Positions 1 to 7,121 are shown, numbered from the stretch's first letter. The stretch is 19,975 nt of DNA from JAOZHU01 sp964506435 (GCA_964506435.1 CAZDLK010000040.1:1-19975); one strand, 5' to 3'. The notes: generated by a model from the sequence alone, not told the origin. Made by a program: numbers and translations.

Positions 1-602
1 TTGCGCAGTTGGCGTTGCGGTTGTCGAAGAAGCGTGGCAAGATTTCGCAGGATGAGATGGATTCTCTGGAGGAGAACTTGCAGAAGCTGCCCGACATCGT
101 GGACACCATAATTGCGTCGCAAGAAGAAAAGATGAAGCAGATAGCGCACAAGTATAGGGATGCCAAGATATTCTTCTTTTTGGGCAGAGGAATAAGCACG
201 GCTACTGCTTACGAGGGCAGGCTTAAGCTTATGGAAATCGCGTATGTGCCGTCTATTGCGTTTCCAGCTGGCGAAAGCAAGCATGGCCCGATTAGTTTGA
301 TTGAAGAGGGTTTTCCAGTGGTGTTTATTTGTCCAAGAGACGGCAGCTACAGAACTTTGATTGGAAACATTATGGAGATGAAAGCCAGAGGCGCGTCTAT
401 AATTGCGGTTGTAGAAGAGGGCGATGCGGAGATTAAGGCGTTGGCTGATGATTACGTTGAAGTGCCCAAGGGGATTCCTGAAGTGTTGTCGCCGATTCCT
501 TTTGCTGTGCCACTGCAGCTTCTAGCGTATTATATGGCTCTTGAGAGAGGATACAATCCAGACACGCCGAGGAACCTAGCGAAATCAGTTACCGTGAAGT
601 AG
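1..602 (+). CDS. glmS: Glucosamine-6-phosphate synthase (isomerizing), C-terminal part, cut by window edge
   Basis: This is the 3' end of the glutamine:fructose-6-phosphate amidotransferase gene; the frame is open at the left edge and the true start lies outside. The visible part is the end of the isomerase half, mainly the second SIS domain. It shows GRGISTATAYEGRLKLMEI and AGESKHGP, where E. coli GlmS has its ring-opening His and isomerase Glu/Lys, and it ends in the family signature PRNLAKSVTVK, whose Lys closes the active site. In the family the enzyme makes glucosamine-6-phosphate for UDP-GlcNAc, used in archaea for glycans and surface polymers. All diagnostic isomerase residues in view are intact. 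The stop overlaps the convergent NosD-like gene by 14 bp. I am very sure of the family; whether the N-terminal glutaminase domain is present cannot be seen. Confidence 0.93.
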   Translation, partial: AQLALRLSKKRGKISQDEMDSLEENLQKLPDIVDTIIASQEEKMKQIAHKYRDAKIFFFLGRGISTATAYEGRLKLMEIAYVPSIAFPAGESKHGPISLIEEGFPVVFICPRDGSYRTLIGNIMEMKARGASIIAVVEEGDAEIKALADDYVEVPKGIPEVLSPIPFAVPLQLLAYYMALERGYNPDTPRNLAKSVTVK

Positions 603-1740
603 TTTGAGGCAAGATTGCTGCTTCACGCCTGCGTTTCTTGAAGTAGATTAGCGCACCTGCGCCGATAGCCACCGCCGTTGCAGCAGCCGCGACTATTATT
701 GTTGTTGGGAATTGTTCGGGTGGCTCAGGCGGCGGCAAAACGACAGCGCCACGCTCAACGTCATAAGGCTCCATAAGCGGATAATGGTCAACGTTGTCGC
801 TGTCTATCACGTAGGGTGTGTCTCCTATTCCGTCTCTGTCCGCGTCAGTGCTATTGTAGTCTTCCCAGTAGTTGCCCTCTTCGCTATCATCCCAGAAGTT
901 GTGTTTTTTAGCAGTTACGTAGATGCCGTTGTCTACGAAATTGTTATGGTAAAACGTGTTGTTTTCCGCTGAGTCGCTGTTAAGCGCCACGCCATCTATG
1001 GAGCCTCCAGCTATGTGGTTGGCGTAGAAAAAGTTGTTAACGCTGCTGCCTCTTACCAAGATGCCGCAAAAATCGCCCTTTGTTATTCCAATTTTGTTTC
1101 CAGAAACAACGTTTTCGCTGGCATTAGCTAATTCAAGGTTCCAGCATGTATTATTGCTTACCGTGTTTGAATTCCCAACCACTGAAATCTTAGAAAAAGA
1201 GTTCCCGCTAACCCTGCTAGAAGAACCGCTCAAGCTAATCAGCCCATCTGAAGTGTTGTCAGTGATGTTGCAGTGGGAACCGCTTATCGATACTCCCACA
1301 ACTGAGCTCCTCAGTGTTATGTTATTTCCAAGTATCTGTATTCTATCTCCTTTTGCAACGATGTTTCCACCAGTGACTACGGTTAGGTTTGAAAGTTTAA
1401 CACTCTTTGCGTTAATGATTATAGCGTCAGCGATAGTCGTGTAAATTTGACTTACAATTCGTGTCACATCAATAATTGGAGCATTCACTTTTATGATAGT
1501 ACTGTTTAAGTCTTCGCCTAGAATCGACAGGGATTTATTTATCTCCAAAGGTTTCTCTTCGTAAACCCCCCTCTTCACTAAAACCACGTCACCGTCTGCA
1601 GCGTTACCGATGGCGGCGCTTATCATCGGGTAATCATCTGGAACCACAATCATTTTGAAATCGGCTTTTGCGGGCAAAGTCGCGGTTATGCATGGCATCG
1701 TTAAGACGAGAACAAGTGCAAAGGCGTATTCTTTCTTCAT
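589..1740 (-). CDS. NosD-like right-handed beta-helix surface protein
   Basis: A predicted 383-aa exported protein. It has an N-terminal signal peptide (KKEYAFALVLVLTMPC, Ala-rich cleavage area near residue 25). A NosD/CASH-type parallel beta-helix follows: VPDDYPMISAAIGNAADGDVV, then many short G-N-x-hydrophobic rungs (residues about 35-290). Next come the motifs GNYWEDYNSTDADRDGIGD and YVIDSDNVDHYPL, usual at the end of archaeal NosD-like proteins. A Pro-rich linker, a transmembrane helix (about 344-366) and a basic FKKRRR tail complete it, so it should sit outside the cell anchored by its C-terminus. The DADRDGIGD stretch resembles a calcium-binding loop. The start lies 3 bp after the kelch gene stop, so the two are almost certainly one operon. 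NosD proper serves nitrous oxide reductase, but no nos genes are here; a carbohydrate-binding or structural role is more likely. Confidence 0.82.
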   Translation of the reverse strand: MKKEYAFALVLVLTMPCITATLPAKADFKMIVVPDDYPMISAAIGNAADGDVVLVKRGVYEEKPLEINKSLSILGEDLNSTIIKVNAPIIDVTRIVSQIYTTIADAIIINAKSVKLSNLTVVTGGNIVAKGDRIQILGNNITLRSSVVGVSISGSHCNITDNTSDGLISLSGSSSRVSGNSFSKISVVGNSNTVSNNTCWNLELANASENVVSGNKIGITKGDFCGILVRGSSVNNFFYANHIAGGSIDGVALNSDSAENNTFYHNNFVDNGIYVTAKKHNFWDDSEEGNYWEDYNSTDADRDGIGDTPYVIDSDNVDHYPLMEPYDVERGAVVLPPPEPPEQFPTTIIVAAAATAVAIGAGALIYFKKRRREAAILPQTTSR

Positions 1741-1743
1741 GTT

Positions 1744-3135
1744 TTATTTCCCAGCTTTTCCTTTGCGTTTCTTGAAGTAGATAAGCGCGCTTATGCCCAC
1801 GGTAGCCGCTGAGGTTACGCCAGCTGCCAGAGGTGCTGTTGGGAAAGACGGGGGTGCATCTACGTTGAAGTAAACGGTTTCGGAAGCGCCAGTGTTTCCA
1901 AACTGGTCGGTTACGTAAACTGTTAAGTTGTGGACGCCGTTGGGCAGCTCACCTAGTGTCGTGTTGCCCGCGATGGTAACATTGTTCTCTCCGTTAAGGC
2001 TGCAGCCCGTCCAGTTATTCGGCTTGTTCACTGTGAAAACTAGGGAAACGCTGGACTCGTTATATGATTTGTTTTCTGGCGAAGCAACTTTGATTTCTGG
2101 CGGAACCCCATAGCCAATAGGATAGTACTGCTCATTCACGCCTGTTACTTCACCAGACTGGTAGAGTTGCCCTCCAATTGCATATAAAACGTCATTCATA
2201 ACTGCAACACCAAAACGCGAACGATTTGTGGGCATAGCGGTAGCTGTCGACCAAGCATCAGTCTCAGGGTCGTAAACCTGATTAGTAGAAGGCGGAAGAT
2301 ATTGGTTCACTGCCAACCCTAAAACATAAACTCTCTGAGGAGCTTTCGCACCAGTTGTTGCTGCGGCTGCACCTTCAACGACAACAATCGGTCCAGATGT
2401 GCCTGCGCCCCAGCTGTCAGTTTCCGTGTTATAAATCAAAACCTTCTGCTCTGAACGCAACGGGTATCCAATTTGAAATTCGCCAGTAACAATTATCTTG
2501 TTATCCACAACAGTCGACACGAGCGAAGAATATGGGTAAGGCGGAGGCATACGAGTTTTGTTGGTCCACGAATCATCGGCTGGATCATAAACGTACGAGT
2601 AAAATCCGCGTATAACGTAAACTTTCCCGTTTACCACATGCGCTTGAAAATTCCCTCCTCCCACGGGCATGGGTGTTTTGGTTTCCCAAGTATTCGTAAC
2701 CGTATCATACACCTCGGTGGTCCCAGACACAACATACGAATAGAACCCTGTTCTTTCATCAACGCTAATGCCAACAGCCCCGCCTATGCAGTAAATCTTA
2801 TTTTGATAGGCGGCTATGGCGAAATAGGCTCTCGGCGTCGGCATAGACGTTCTATAAGTCCACGTGTCCGTTTCTGGGTTATACTCCTCGTTTGTCCCTA
2901 CAAAGCCACCCATATACGCATTTGATGTGGAGGATGTAGTGCCTCCGATAGCGTAAATTTTGCCGTTAACCGCCACAACGCCCAAGCCAGCTCTCGCTTG
3001 TTGCATTGATGCTTTCGGCACCCAAGAATCCTCAGTAACATCAGCAAAAGAAAACACAGGATTAACTACCATTGCCCATGATGCCGTCAGGAAGACGAGA
3101 ACAAGCAGCAGCACGACGTTTTTACCCATTCGCAT
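1744..3135 (-). CDS. Kelch-repeat surface protein with Ig-like domain and C-terminal anchor
   Basis: An exported protein of about 463 aa. After a signal peptide (GKNVVLLLVLVFLTASWAM) it carries about six kelch repeats of the form x-V-N-G-K-I-Y-A-I-G-G ... Y-N-P-E-T-D-T-W ... M-P-x-x-R, enough for a six-bladed propeller. An Ig/bacterial-Ig-like domain follows (from PPEIKVASPENKSYNESS to ETVYFNVDAP), then a transmembrane helix and the basic tail YFKKRKGKAGK. It is probably displayed on the outer face of the membrane. The open frame reaches back to 3192, but I chose ATG 3135 (3129 is also possible) because the upstream 19 codons overlap the predicted promoter and operators, and this start puts the signal peptide at the N-terminus. 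It is first gene of an operon with the NosD-like gene. Ligand unknown. Many N-x-S/T sequons suggest N-glycosylation. Confidence 0.8.
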   Translation of the reverse strand: MRMGKNVVLLLVLVFLTASWAMVVNPVFSFADVTEDSWVPKASMQQARAGLGVVAVNGKIYAIGGTTSSTSNAYMGGFVGTNEEYNPETDTWTYRTSMPTPRAYFAIAAYQNKIYCIGGAVGISVDERTGFYSYVVSGTTEVYDTVTNTWETKTPMPVGGGNFQAHVVNGKVYVIRGFYSYVYDPADDSWTNKTRMPPPYPYSSLVSTVVDNKIIVTGEFQIGYPLRSEQKVLIYNTETDSWGAGTSGPIVVVEGAAAATTGAKAPQRVYVLGLAVNQYLPPSTNQVYDPETDAWSTATAMPTNRSRFGVAVMNDVLYAIGGQLYQSGEVTGVNEQYYPIGYGVPPEIKVASPENKSYNESSVSLVFTVNKPNNWTGCSLNGENNVTIAGNTTLGELPNGVHNLTVYVTDQFGNTGASETVYFNVDAPPSFPTAPLAAGVTSAATVGISALIYFKKRKGKAGK

Positions 3136-3152
3136 CCATAATAGCAGATCTA

Positions 3153-3223
3153 TTTTTGCGATAAAAGCATTTTTATCAAGCTTTCTTGACAAAACAAACG
3201 TTTCAAAGTCAAGATTTCTTGAC
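3153..3223 (-). promoter_or_regulatory. Promoter with two inverted-repeat operator boxes for the kelch-NosD operon
   Basis: On the minus strand, box 1 (3208-3223) is GTCAAGAAATCTTGAC, an exact 7-bp inverted repeat with a 2-bp centre. A 17-bp spacer follows, then box 2 (3175-3190), GTCAAGAAAGCTTGAT. Five A, four variable bases and TTTATCGCAAAAA (3153-3165) come next. TTTATC is the best TATA-box candidate and places transcription start near 3137, almost at the ATG (leaderless or nearly so). The same 71-bp layout lies before the gene at 14799, gap-free and 57/71 identical. The regulator is unknown. Confidence 0.6.
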
Positions 3224-3225
3224 TA

Positions 3226-3249
3226 AGCAGCATATTTGGAGCCTAATAA
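3226..3249 (-). repeat. Copy B of the shared 18-bp element, next to the kelch operators
   Basis: On the minus strand TAGGCTCCAAATATGCTG ends 5 bp before operator box 1 (3208-3223). It may be an additional upstream binding site for the kelch-NosD operon, or the scar of a rearrangement involving the 7052 copy. The related promoter at 14694 lacks it. Confidence 0.5.
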
Positions 3250-3500
3250 TCAATCAGTACAGGGAAAAGTGGCATTGCTTGTGCACAACCGCACAACCAA
3301 AAGCAACAACAAACACAAACCAAACGCCAAACACAAACAGCAGCAAACCGCCTTAGAAGTAGAAGTGCTAAGCAACAAAACACAACTACAAATAGAAAAA
3401 TACACACTCCGCACAAACCAGAACCAAACCTCACAAAATCTGTCACCGCAAAGTAACTTTCCTTACTCATTCTCTATTTTCAAAATTCATTAACGTTAAA
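3247..3500. other. A/C-rich, G-poor intergenic stretch; no convincing gene
   Basis: Between the kelch promoter and pcm, the plus strand is strongly strand-biased: roughly 3290-3440 is dominated by A and C with very few G (runs such as CAACAACAAACACAAACC). It gives an Asn/Gln/Lys-rich reading frame on one strand and a Cys/Phe/Leu-rich one on the other. Both look like by-products of composition. Neither has a recognisable domain; I saw no good ribosome-binding site. The end (about 3490-3510, TTAAAAAGAATAAG) is AT-rich and is a plausible TATA region for pcm. I call no gene here. Confidence 0.5.
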
Positions 3501-3532
3501 AAGAATAAGCCAACACTATACTATTTGGGTAC

Positions 3533-4247
3533 TTGGATTTGGAGAAGGACTGGGGAAAACTCGTTGACAACTTAACTCAGCAGGGGATTCTTCGCTCGCC
3601 CAACGTCATCAAAGCCATGCTTGCAGTGCCCCGCGCCAATTTTCTTCCAGAAGACTCACGGTCTTACAGCGCCGTGGACACGCCGCTTCCAATAGGCTTC
3701 GGCCAAACAATTTCCGCGCCACATAGCTCTCAGCCAAATACGCTGAGCTAGGCGACACATGGTTGCAATAATGAACGAAGCACTTCAATTGGAAGTTGGG
3801 CAGAAAATTCTGGAGGTAGGCGCAGGCTCAGGTTGGCACTCTGCTACGATAGCGGAGATAATCGCGCCTCACGGTGAGCCTCGCAGCGAATGGGGACACG
3901 TGTACACGGTGGAGATAGTAAAGAGTTTAGCGGAAACTGCGCGGAAGAACATAATGAACGCAGGCTACGGCGACCGCGTAACAATAACCCACGGTGACGG
4001 CTCCAAAGGTTACGCTGCGAAAGCGCCTTACGACCGCGTTCTCGTAACTGCAGCGGCGCCGCGCGTGCCTAAGCCTTTGGTTGACCAGTTGAAGCCAGAA
4101 GGCATCATGGTGGTTCCAGTCGGCAGCGTTACTTTGTTCCAGAACCTCATTAGACTAACAAAAAATGCAGACGGCTCCATCAAGGAAGAAAACTTGGGCG
4201 GAGTAGCGTTCGTGCCCCTAACAGGTGAGCACGGACACAAGTTTTAG
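3533..4247 (+). CDS. pcm: Protein-L-isoaspartate O-methyltransferase, interrupted by a 34-nt apparent BHB intron
   Basis: SAM-dependent repair enzyme that methylates isoaspartyl residues in aged proteins. The 5' part (TTG start, MDLEKDWGKLVDNL) runs to PLPIGFGQTISAP. The 3' part resumes at HMVAIMNEALQLEVG and holds motif I (ILEVGAGSGWHSA), the acidic ribose-binding motif (VYTVEI), ITHGDGSKGY and the C-terminal LTGEHGHKF. Read straight through, the gene is broken by a TAG at 3749-3751. Removing 34 nt (3723-3756) joins ...GCG CCA CAC ATG GTT GCA..., restoring the invariant APHMVA and a 226-aa protein of normal family length. The conserved residues on both sides look undamaged, which speaks against an old pseudogene. 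Alternatives are a recent inactivating insertion, two separate polypeptides (the second from ATG 3759), or an assembly error. Convergent with FEN-1, 7 bp apart. Confidence 0.85.
3723..3756 (+). other. Predicted archaeal BHB intron (34 nt) in pcm pre-mRNA
   Basis: The insertion folds into the motif cut by archaeal tRNA-splicing endonuclease. A central 4-bp helix pairs exon-1 CGCC (3717-3720) with intron GGCG (3751-3754). A 3-nt bulge ACA (3721-3723) lies 3' of one strand and an identical ACA (3755-3757) lies 3' of the other. The intron-side helix is TAGCT (3724-3728) with AGCTA (3746-3750), then a 2-nt bulge, CAGC (3731-3734) with GCTG (3742-3745), and a 7-nt loop. Cutting after the second base of each bulge removes exactly 34 nt and restores the reading frame. 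Because both bulges read ACA, any equivalent cut gives the same mRNA. The outer exon-exon helix is weak (only G3716-C3758 adjacent), so this is a relaxed BHB. The geometry is seen in the sequence; splicing itself is inferred. Confidence 0.7.
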
Positions 4248-4254
4248 CTGAAAC

Positions 4255-5289
4255 CTACCCGAACCACTTCTCCAGTGTGGTTTTGCTTTTCTGTTTCTGT
4301 GCGCCTGCCTGCATTTTCTCCAGTGTTTTGCGCACGCGTTCCTCTGAGAAGTCTTTTTGGCGGCAGAGAAAATCCACGATGCCTTCCACATCTGGCTCTT
4401 TCCACGTTAACGTGTAGTTGTCGGTGACTGCTGGGTGCAGGAAAACCTCGCGTATGCTCTCAGGCGGATGTGGAAACTCGGCGTTCTCGATGTGCGGCAG
4501 CGCGTTCTCCAGTGTCCCATGCTCTTTTATGAGTTTCAACGCGGTTTTAGGTCCTAAGCCTTTAATGCCATCAGGGTTAAAGTCCGTGCCGATGAGTATG
4601 CCTACGTCAATCAACTGCGCATGGGTGATTTCACACTGCTTCAGAACACTGTCCAAAGTAATCACCTCAGGCACGATGTCCACGTACACGTTCTTGCGTG
4701 GAAGCTTTCTTCTCCCCGAAATAGTCACGTTCCGCAACAGCAGAGGCGCCCCGAAAAGCAAGCTGTCATAATCTTGGCTTGCACAGTAATCTGCATCGCC
4801 GCGCCGCGTCATATGCGCTGCTTGCGCTTCACCTTCGCTGGGCGCCTGAATCCAAGGCAACCCCATCAGGCCAAGCACTCGTTTGGCGTCATCTTTCATG
4901 TAATCCTTCAGGCTCACCGTAGCCTGCGCGAACATGCGGGCTTTCACCATGTCGCCCCTCGCCACTGCTTTCTCATAGTGGACGGCAGCTTCCTGCTTCA
5001 CTTCTTTGCGGCGCTGAATCTCCGCGGCTTTCAGCACAGGTGGGACACCGTCGAAAACGTAAATCGGTTTGATACCCATCTCCACAAGATTGCTTGTCCT
5101 ATAGAGTAAGCCACTGAGATGGCTGGTGACTTTGCCTGTGCTGTCCTTCAGCGGCGTGCCGTCTGGCTGGCGGATAATCGCGAGAAACTGGTACAGCGCG
5201 TTGTAAGCATCTATAGCTACGGATTTGCCGCTTAAATCTGCTAGGTTGACCTGCGTTTTCGGAACGATGTCCCGTAGGTTTACGCCCAA
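4255..5289 (-). CDS. fen: Flap endonuclease 1
   Basis: Structure-specific 5'-flap endonuclease of Okazaki-fragment maturation and base-excision repair; 344 aa, normal for archaeal FEN-1. Metal-binding acids are all visible: AIDAYNAL and VFDGVPP in the N domain, SEGEAQAA and SQDYDSLLFG in the I domain, and GTDFNPDGIKGLGPKTAL, the last being the H3TH DNA-binding motif. The C-terminus TTLEKWFG is a PIP-box (L-x-x-W-F type) for docking to the PCNA clamp. I start at TTG 5289 (MGVNLRDIV, the standard FEN-1 N-terminus, where Gly2 is used by the enzyme) rather than GTG 5304: GGTGCT sits about 6 bases before TTG and serves as the ribosome-binding site. Convergent with pcm. Confidence 0.95.
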   Translation of the reverse strand: MGVNLRDIVPKTQVNLADLSGKSVAIDAYNALYQFLAIIRQPDGTPLKDSTGKVTSHLSGLLYRTSNLVEMGIKPIYVFDGVPPVLKAAEIQRRKEVKQEAAVHYEKAVARGDMVKARMFAQATVSLKDYMKDDAKRVLGLMGLPWIQAPSEGEAQAAHMTRRGDADYCASQDYDSLLFGAPLLLRNVTISGRRKLPRKNVYVDIVPEVITLDSVLKQCEITHAQLIDVGILIGTDFNPDGIKGLGPKTALKLIKEHGTLENALPHIENAEFPHPPESIREVFLHPAVTDNYTLTWKEPDVEGIVDFLCRQKDFSEERVRKTLEKMQAGAQKQKSKTTLEKWFG

Positions 5290-5346
5290 AATAGCACCGT
5301 ACACTAATGGCGAAAAACCAAGATAATAAACTTGCGAAAGAACAAC

Positions 5347-5832
5347 TTAGCTTGTTGAGTTGCTTCCGCTTTTTCTGCTGTTTTCTGTTATGGTTTTCCT
5401 GCGCAGCAACAAGCCTTCAACAAGAAACAGAACCATAGCTATGAAATTTGTCACTAAGAGGTAAATCAATATGATGTCAGGCGTTTGCGCGTACATGAAA
5501 AACTGGACACCGATAATTATAAATTCGATAGCCACGATACCCATAAAAAAGAGGGAGTAGAACATCAGCCTCGGCACTATGTTTCTGCCAATCCACAGGT
5601 GCCCGCTGATGTTTGCTTTCTCTTTAGCCACGTATTCTCCGTATTTGTCTTTCTGCAGCAAACCTAACGCTTCAAGCTTCTGCAAATGCCAGTAAGCCAC
5701 GCTTGGGCTACTGAGGTTTGCGCCTCGCATGACTTCCCGCGGGCCTACGCGTTTATTCTCTTTAATCACGTACGCGTACACGCGCAGTGTGGTGCCTTCA
5801 AGTTCCGGGTTGCCCGCGTTCGTCACGTTCAA
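5347..5832 (-). CDS. Membrane-anchored winged-helix transcriptional regulator
   Basis: A 161-aa protein with an N-terminal winged helix-turn-helix (residues about 12-72; RVGPREVMRGANLSSPSVAYWHLQKLEALGLL is the HTH, written here only by its ends RVGPREV and LEALGLL, with wing KDKYGEYV) and two predicted transmembrane helices (about 88-113 and 119-143), ending in a short basic/polar tail. This ArsR/MarR-like domain plus two-helix anchor is common in archaea, but ligands are mostly unknown. Its TTG start overlaps the stop of the upstream secreted-protein gene by 4 bp (TTGA), showing translational coupling. A regulator fixed in the membrane and co-transcribed with an exported protein suggests it senses that protein or an envelope signal. 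The palindrome at 6966-6983 is a natural candidate operator (autoregulation, inferred). Confidence 0.75.
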   Translation of the reverse strand: MNVTNAGNPELEGTTLRVYAYVIKENKRVGPREVMRGANLSSPSVAYWHLQKLEALGLLQKDKYGEYVAKEKANISGHLWIGRNIVPRLMFYSLFFMGIVAIEFIIIGVQFFMYAQTPDIILIYLLVTNFIAMVLFLVEGLLLRRKTITENSRKSGSNSTS

Positions 5833-6914
5833 CGCCTCGCCTCAATGAATACCTCTACACCATATTGGTCTGCTACGAAAATTTGGTTTTCGCCCAAGAC
5901 AGCGTTGTATATGTAACTGTCTCCGTCTTGTGTCAGCTGCACTTGTTTGCGCTCTGTGGCGTATGACCATGTGTCTGCGACAGTGTTGTTGACAATTTCA
6001 ATTGCGGTGTTTGCGTTATTGCCGACGCGAGTCTGCAACGTTAGGCTTCCTGCCTTCAAAACTTCTAATGCTTCAGTGTTTGCCCATTGTTTCGTGATGT
6101 GTCGCGTGCCCTGCAGCACGATTAAGCGTGATTGATGCGGTGCCCAGTAGTTGTCGAATTGTCCTTCACCTACTAAAGTGTACTTCATTTCTATACGTCC
6201 AGTCGCTTCTGAATCAGTGTCGTTATCTGGCAGGGTTTGAAATGCGTGAAATTCGTTGACTACGCTGTTGCTTATCGAGACCGCATTGCTGAAGGGGTTC
6301 GCTCCTTCAGGTCGCGTAAGGTTGATTCTACCAGTTACGTCAGTCCATGTTCCATTCATGTTCATGTAAGTTGCAGTTAACGTGCCATTAGCGTATGTGT
6401 CCAGTATTTGGACGCCTTCCATCCAGTACGGTGTAAACCAACTGCTGTTCAGAAAAGAGCATTCCGTAATTGTGCCCTCTCTGTCAATCGTCGGGTAGCC
6501 GCCAGTGACGTATGTGACGTTGTACCATACGCCGTCAACCCATGCGCCCTCCATTTCGTAGCCTGAGCCTGAAAAGCTGTTTGATAAGAACGCCAAAGTT
6601 GACGTGTTAGTGATTTTTTCCGCAGCTACAAAATTCACATCAAAGAGCCTAGCGCCTATGTCTGAAAGATTCGTGATGTTCAACACAACATGATACTCGA
6701 TAGCTGGACCATCAAGGTCACTCACTGGTTTGGAACCGTCTATTATGGTGAAGTTGGCGTAGATAGCGTCAACGCTGAAGTCCGCTGTAGGCCCTTGTAC
6801 ATGTTTTATGAATGGCTTAATGTTTAGTTCTGAGGCAAGCAGGGGCGAAGCGAAAGCAACTCCTATTGTCAGCGACAGTATTCCGAACAACACAAGTTTA
6901 GCTTGGTGTTTCAT
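5829..6914 (-). CDS. Secreted protein of unknown function, co-transcribed with membrane regulator
   Basis: A 361-aa exported protein I do not recognise. It has a clear signal peptide (KHQAKLVLFGILSLTIGVAF, cleavage near ASPLLASE) and no C-terminal membrane helix, so it is probably released or held by its partners. The mature part is Thr/Asn/Tyr-rich and beta-strand-like, with many N-x-S/T sequons (NITNLS, NTSTL, NSSWF, NGTLT), suggesting glycosylation. I start at ATG 6914 rather than the open-frame start 6944, because GTGATT lies about 6 bases upstream and the signal peptide then begins correctly. It is the first gene of a two-gene operon with the winged-helix membrane protein. The last residues (QYGVEVFIEARR) give no family clue. 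Confidence 0.7.
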   Translation of the reverse strand: MKHQAKLVLFGILSLTIGVAFASPLLASELNIKPFIKHVQGPTADFSVDAIYANFTIIDGSKPVSDLDGPAIEYHVVLNITNLSDIGARLFDVNFVAAEKITNTSTLAFLSNSFSGSGYEMEGAWVDGVWYNVTYVTGGYPTIDREGTITECSFLNSSWFTPYWMEGVQILDTYANGTLTATYMNMNGTWTDVTGRINLTRPEGANPFSNAVSISNSVVNEFHAFQTLPDNDTDSEATGRIEMKYTLVGEGQFDNYWAPHQSRLIVLQGTRHITKQWANTEALEVLKAGSLTLQTRVGNNANTAIEIVNNTVADTWSYATERKQVQLTQDGDSYIYNAVLGENQIFVADQYGVEVFIEARR

Positions 6915-6959
6915 TTTGCAATCACTGATTAATTTTCTTATCAATAAGGCTATTAGCTC

Positions 6960-6994
6960 TATTTATAGAACAAAGTTGTTCTACTAATAGAACA
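6960..6994 (-). promoter_or_regulatory. Promoter and palindromic operator of the 6914-5347 operon
   Basis: TAGAACAAAGTTGTTCTA (6966-6983) is an exact 8-bp inverted repeat around AG. A third half-site, TAGAACA (6988-6994), follows in direct orientation, so GTTCTA-CTAA-TAGAAC is a second inverted pair. On the minus strand the palindrome abuts and partly overlaps a TATA-like CTATAAATAG (about 6959-6968), placing transcription start near 6937. A protein bound here would cover the BRE/TATA site. The co-encoded winged-helix protein is the simplest candidate ligand. Confidence 0.55.
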
Positions 6995-7051
6995 TGCTTT
7001 AAACGAAACGCTGACGACAAGAGACCCACTATAGGTTTCTGCATACTATTC

Positions 7052-7072
7052 TAATAGGCTCCAAATATGCTG
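7052..7072 (+). repeat. Copy A of an 18-bp element shared in opposite orientation with 3226-3246
   Basis: TAGGCTCCAAATATGCTG (7055-7072) occurs again, reverse-complemented, at 3229-3246, directly upstream of operator box 1 of the kelch promoter. With three more flanking bases the match is 20/21. An 18-base exact match within 20 kb is unlikely by chance. This copy lies in the divergent intergenic region between the regulator operon and the MoaD-like gene. Function unknown. Confidence 0.5.
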
Positions 7073-7121
7073 TTCTTTAGCTGAACTAATCAATGCTCTT
7101 ATGGATTATTTGGCAGCGTTT

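Noticed and set aside
1034..1444. 136-aa plus-strand frame opposite the NosD-like gene
   Set aside because: Mirror of the repetitive beta-helix codons; no start signal or recognisable fold.
3236..3493. 85-aa Asn/Gln/Lys-rich plus-strand frame (and a Cys/Phe-rich frame opposite at 3243-3470)
   Set aside because: Both follow from the A/C-rich composition; neither has a ribosome site or domain, and the first overlaps the kelch upstream element.
3716..3762. 34-nt pcm insertion as ribosome bypass, transposon footprint or plain pseudogene
   Set aside because: GCGCCACATAG and GCGACACATGG look like direct repeats but are 36 bp apart, and collapsing them does not restore the frame. The BHB fold explains both the exact length and the frame. 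Kept as alternatives only.
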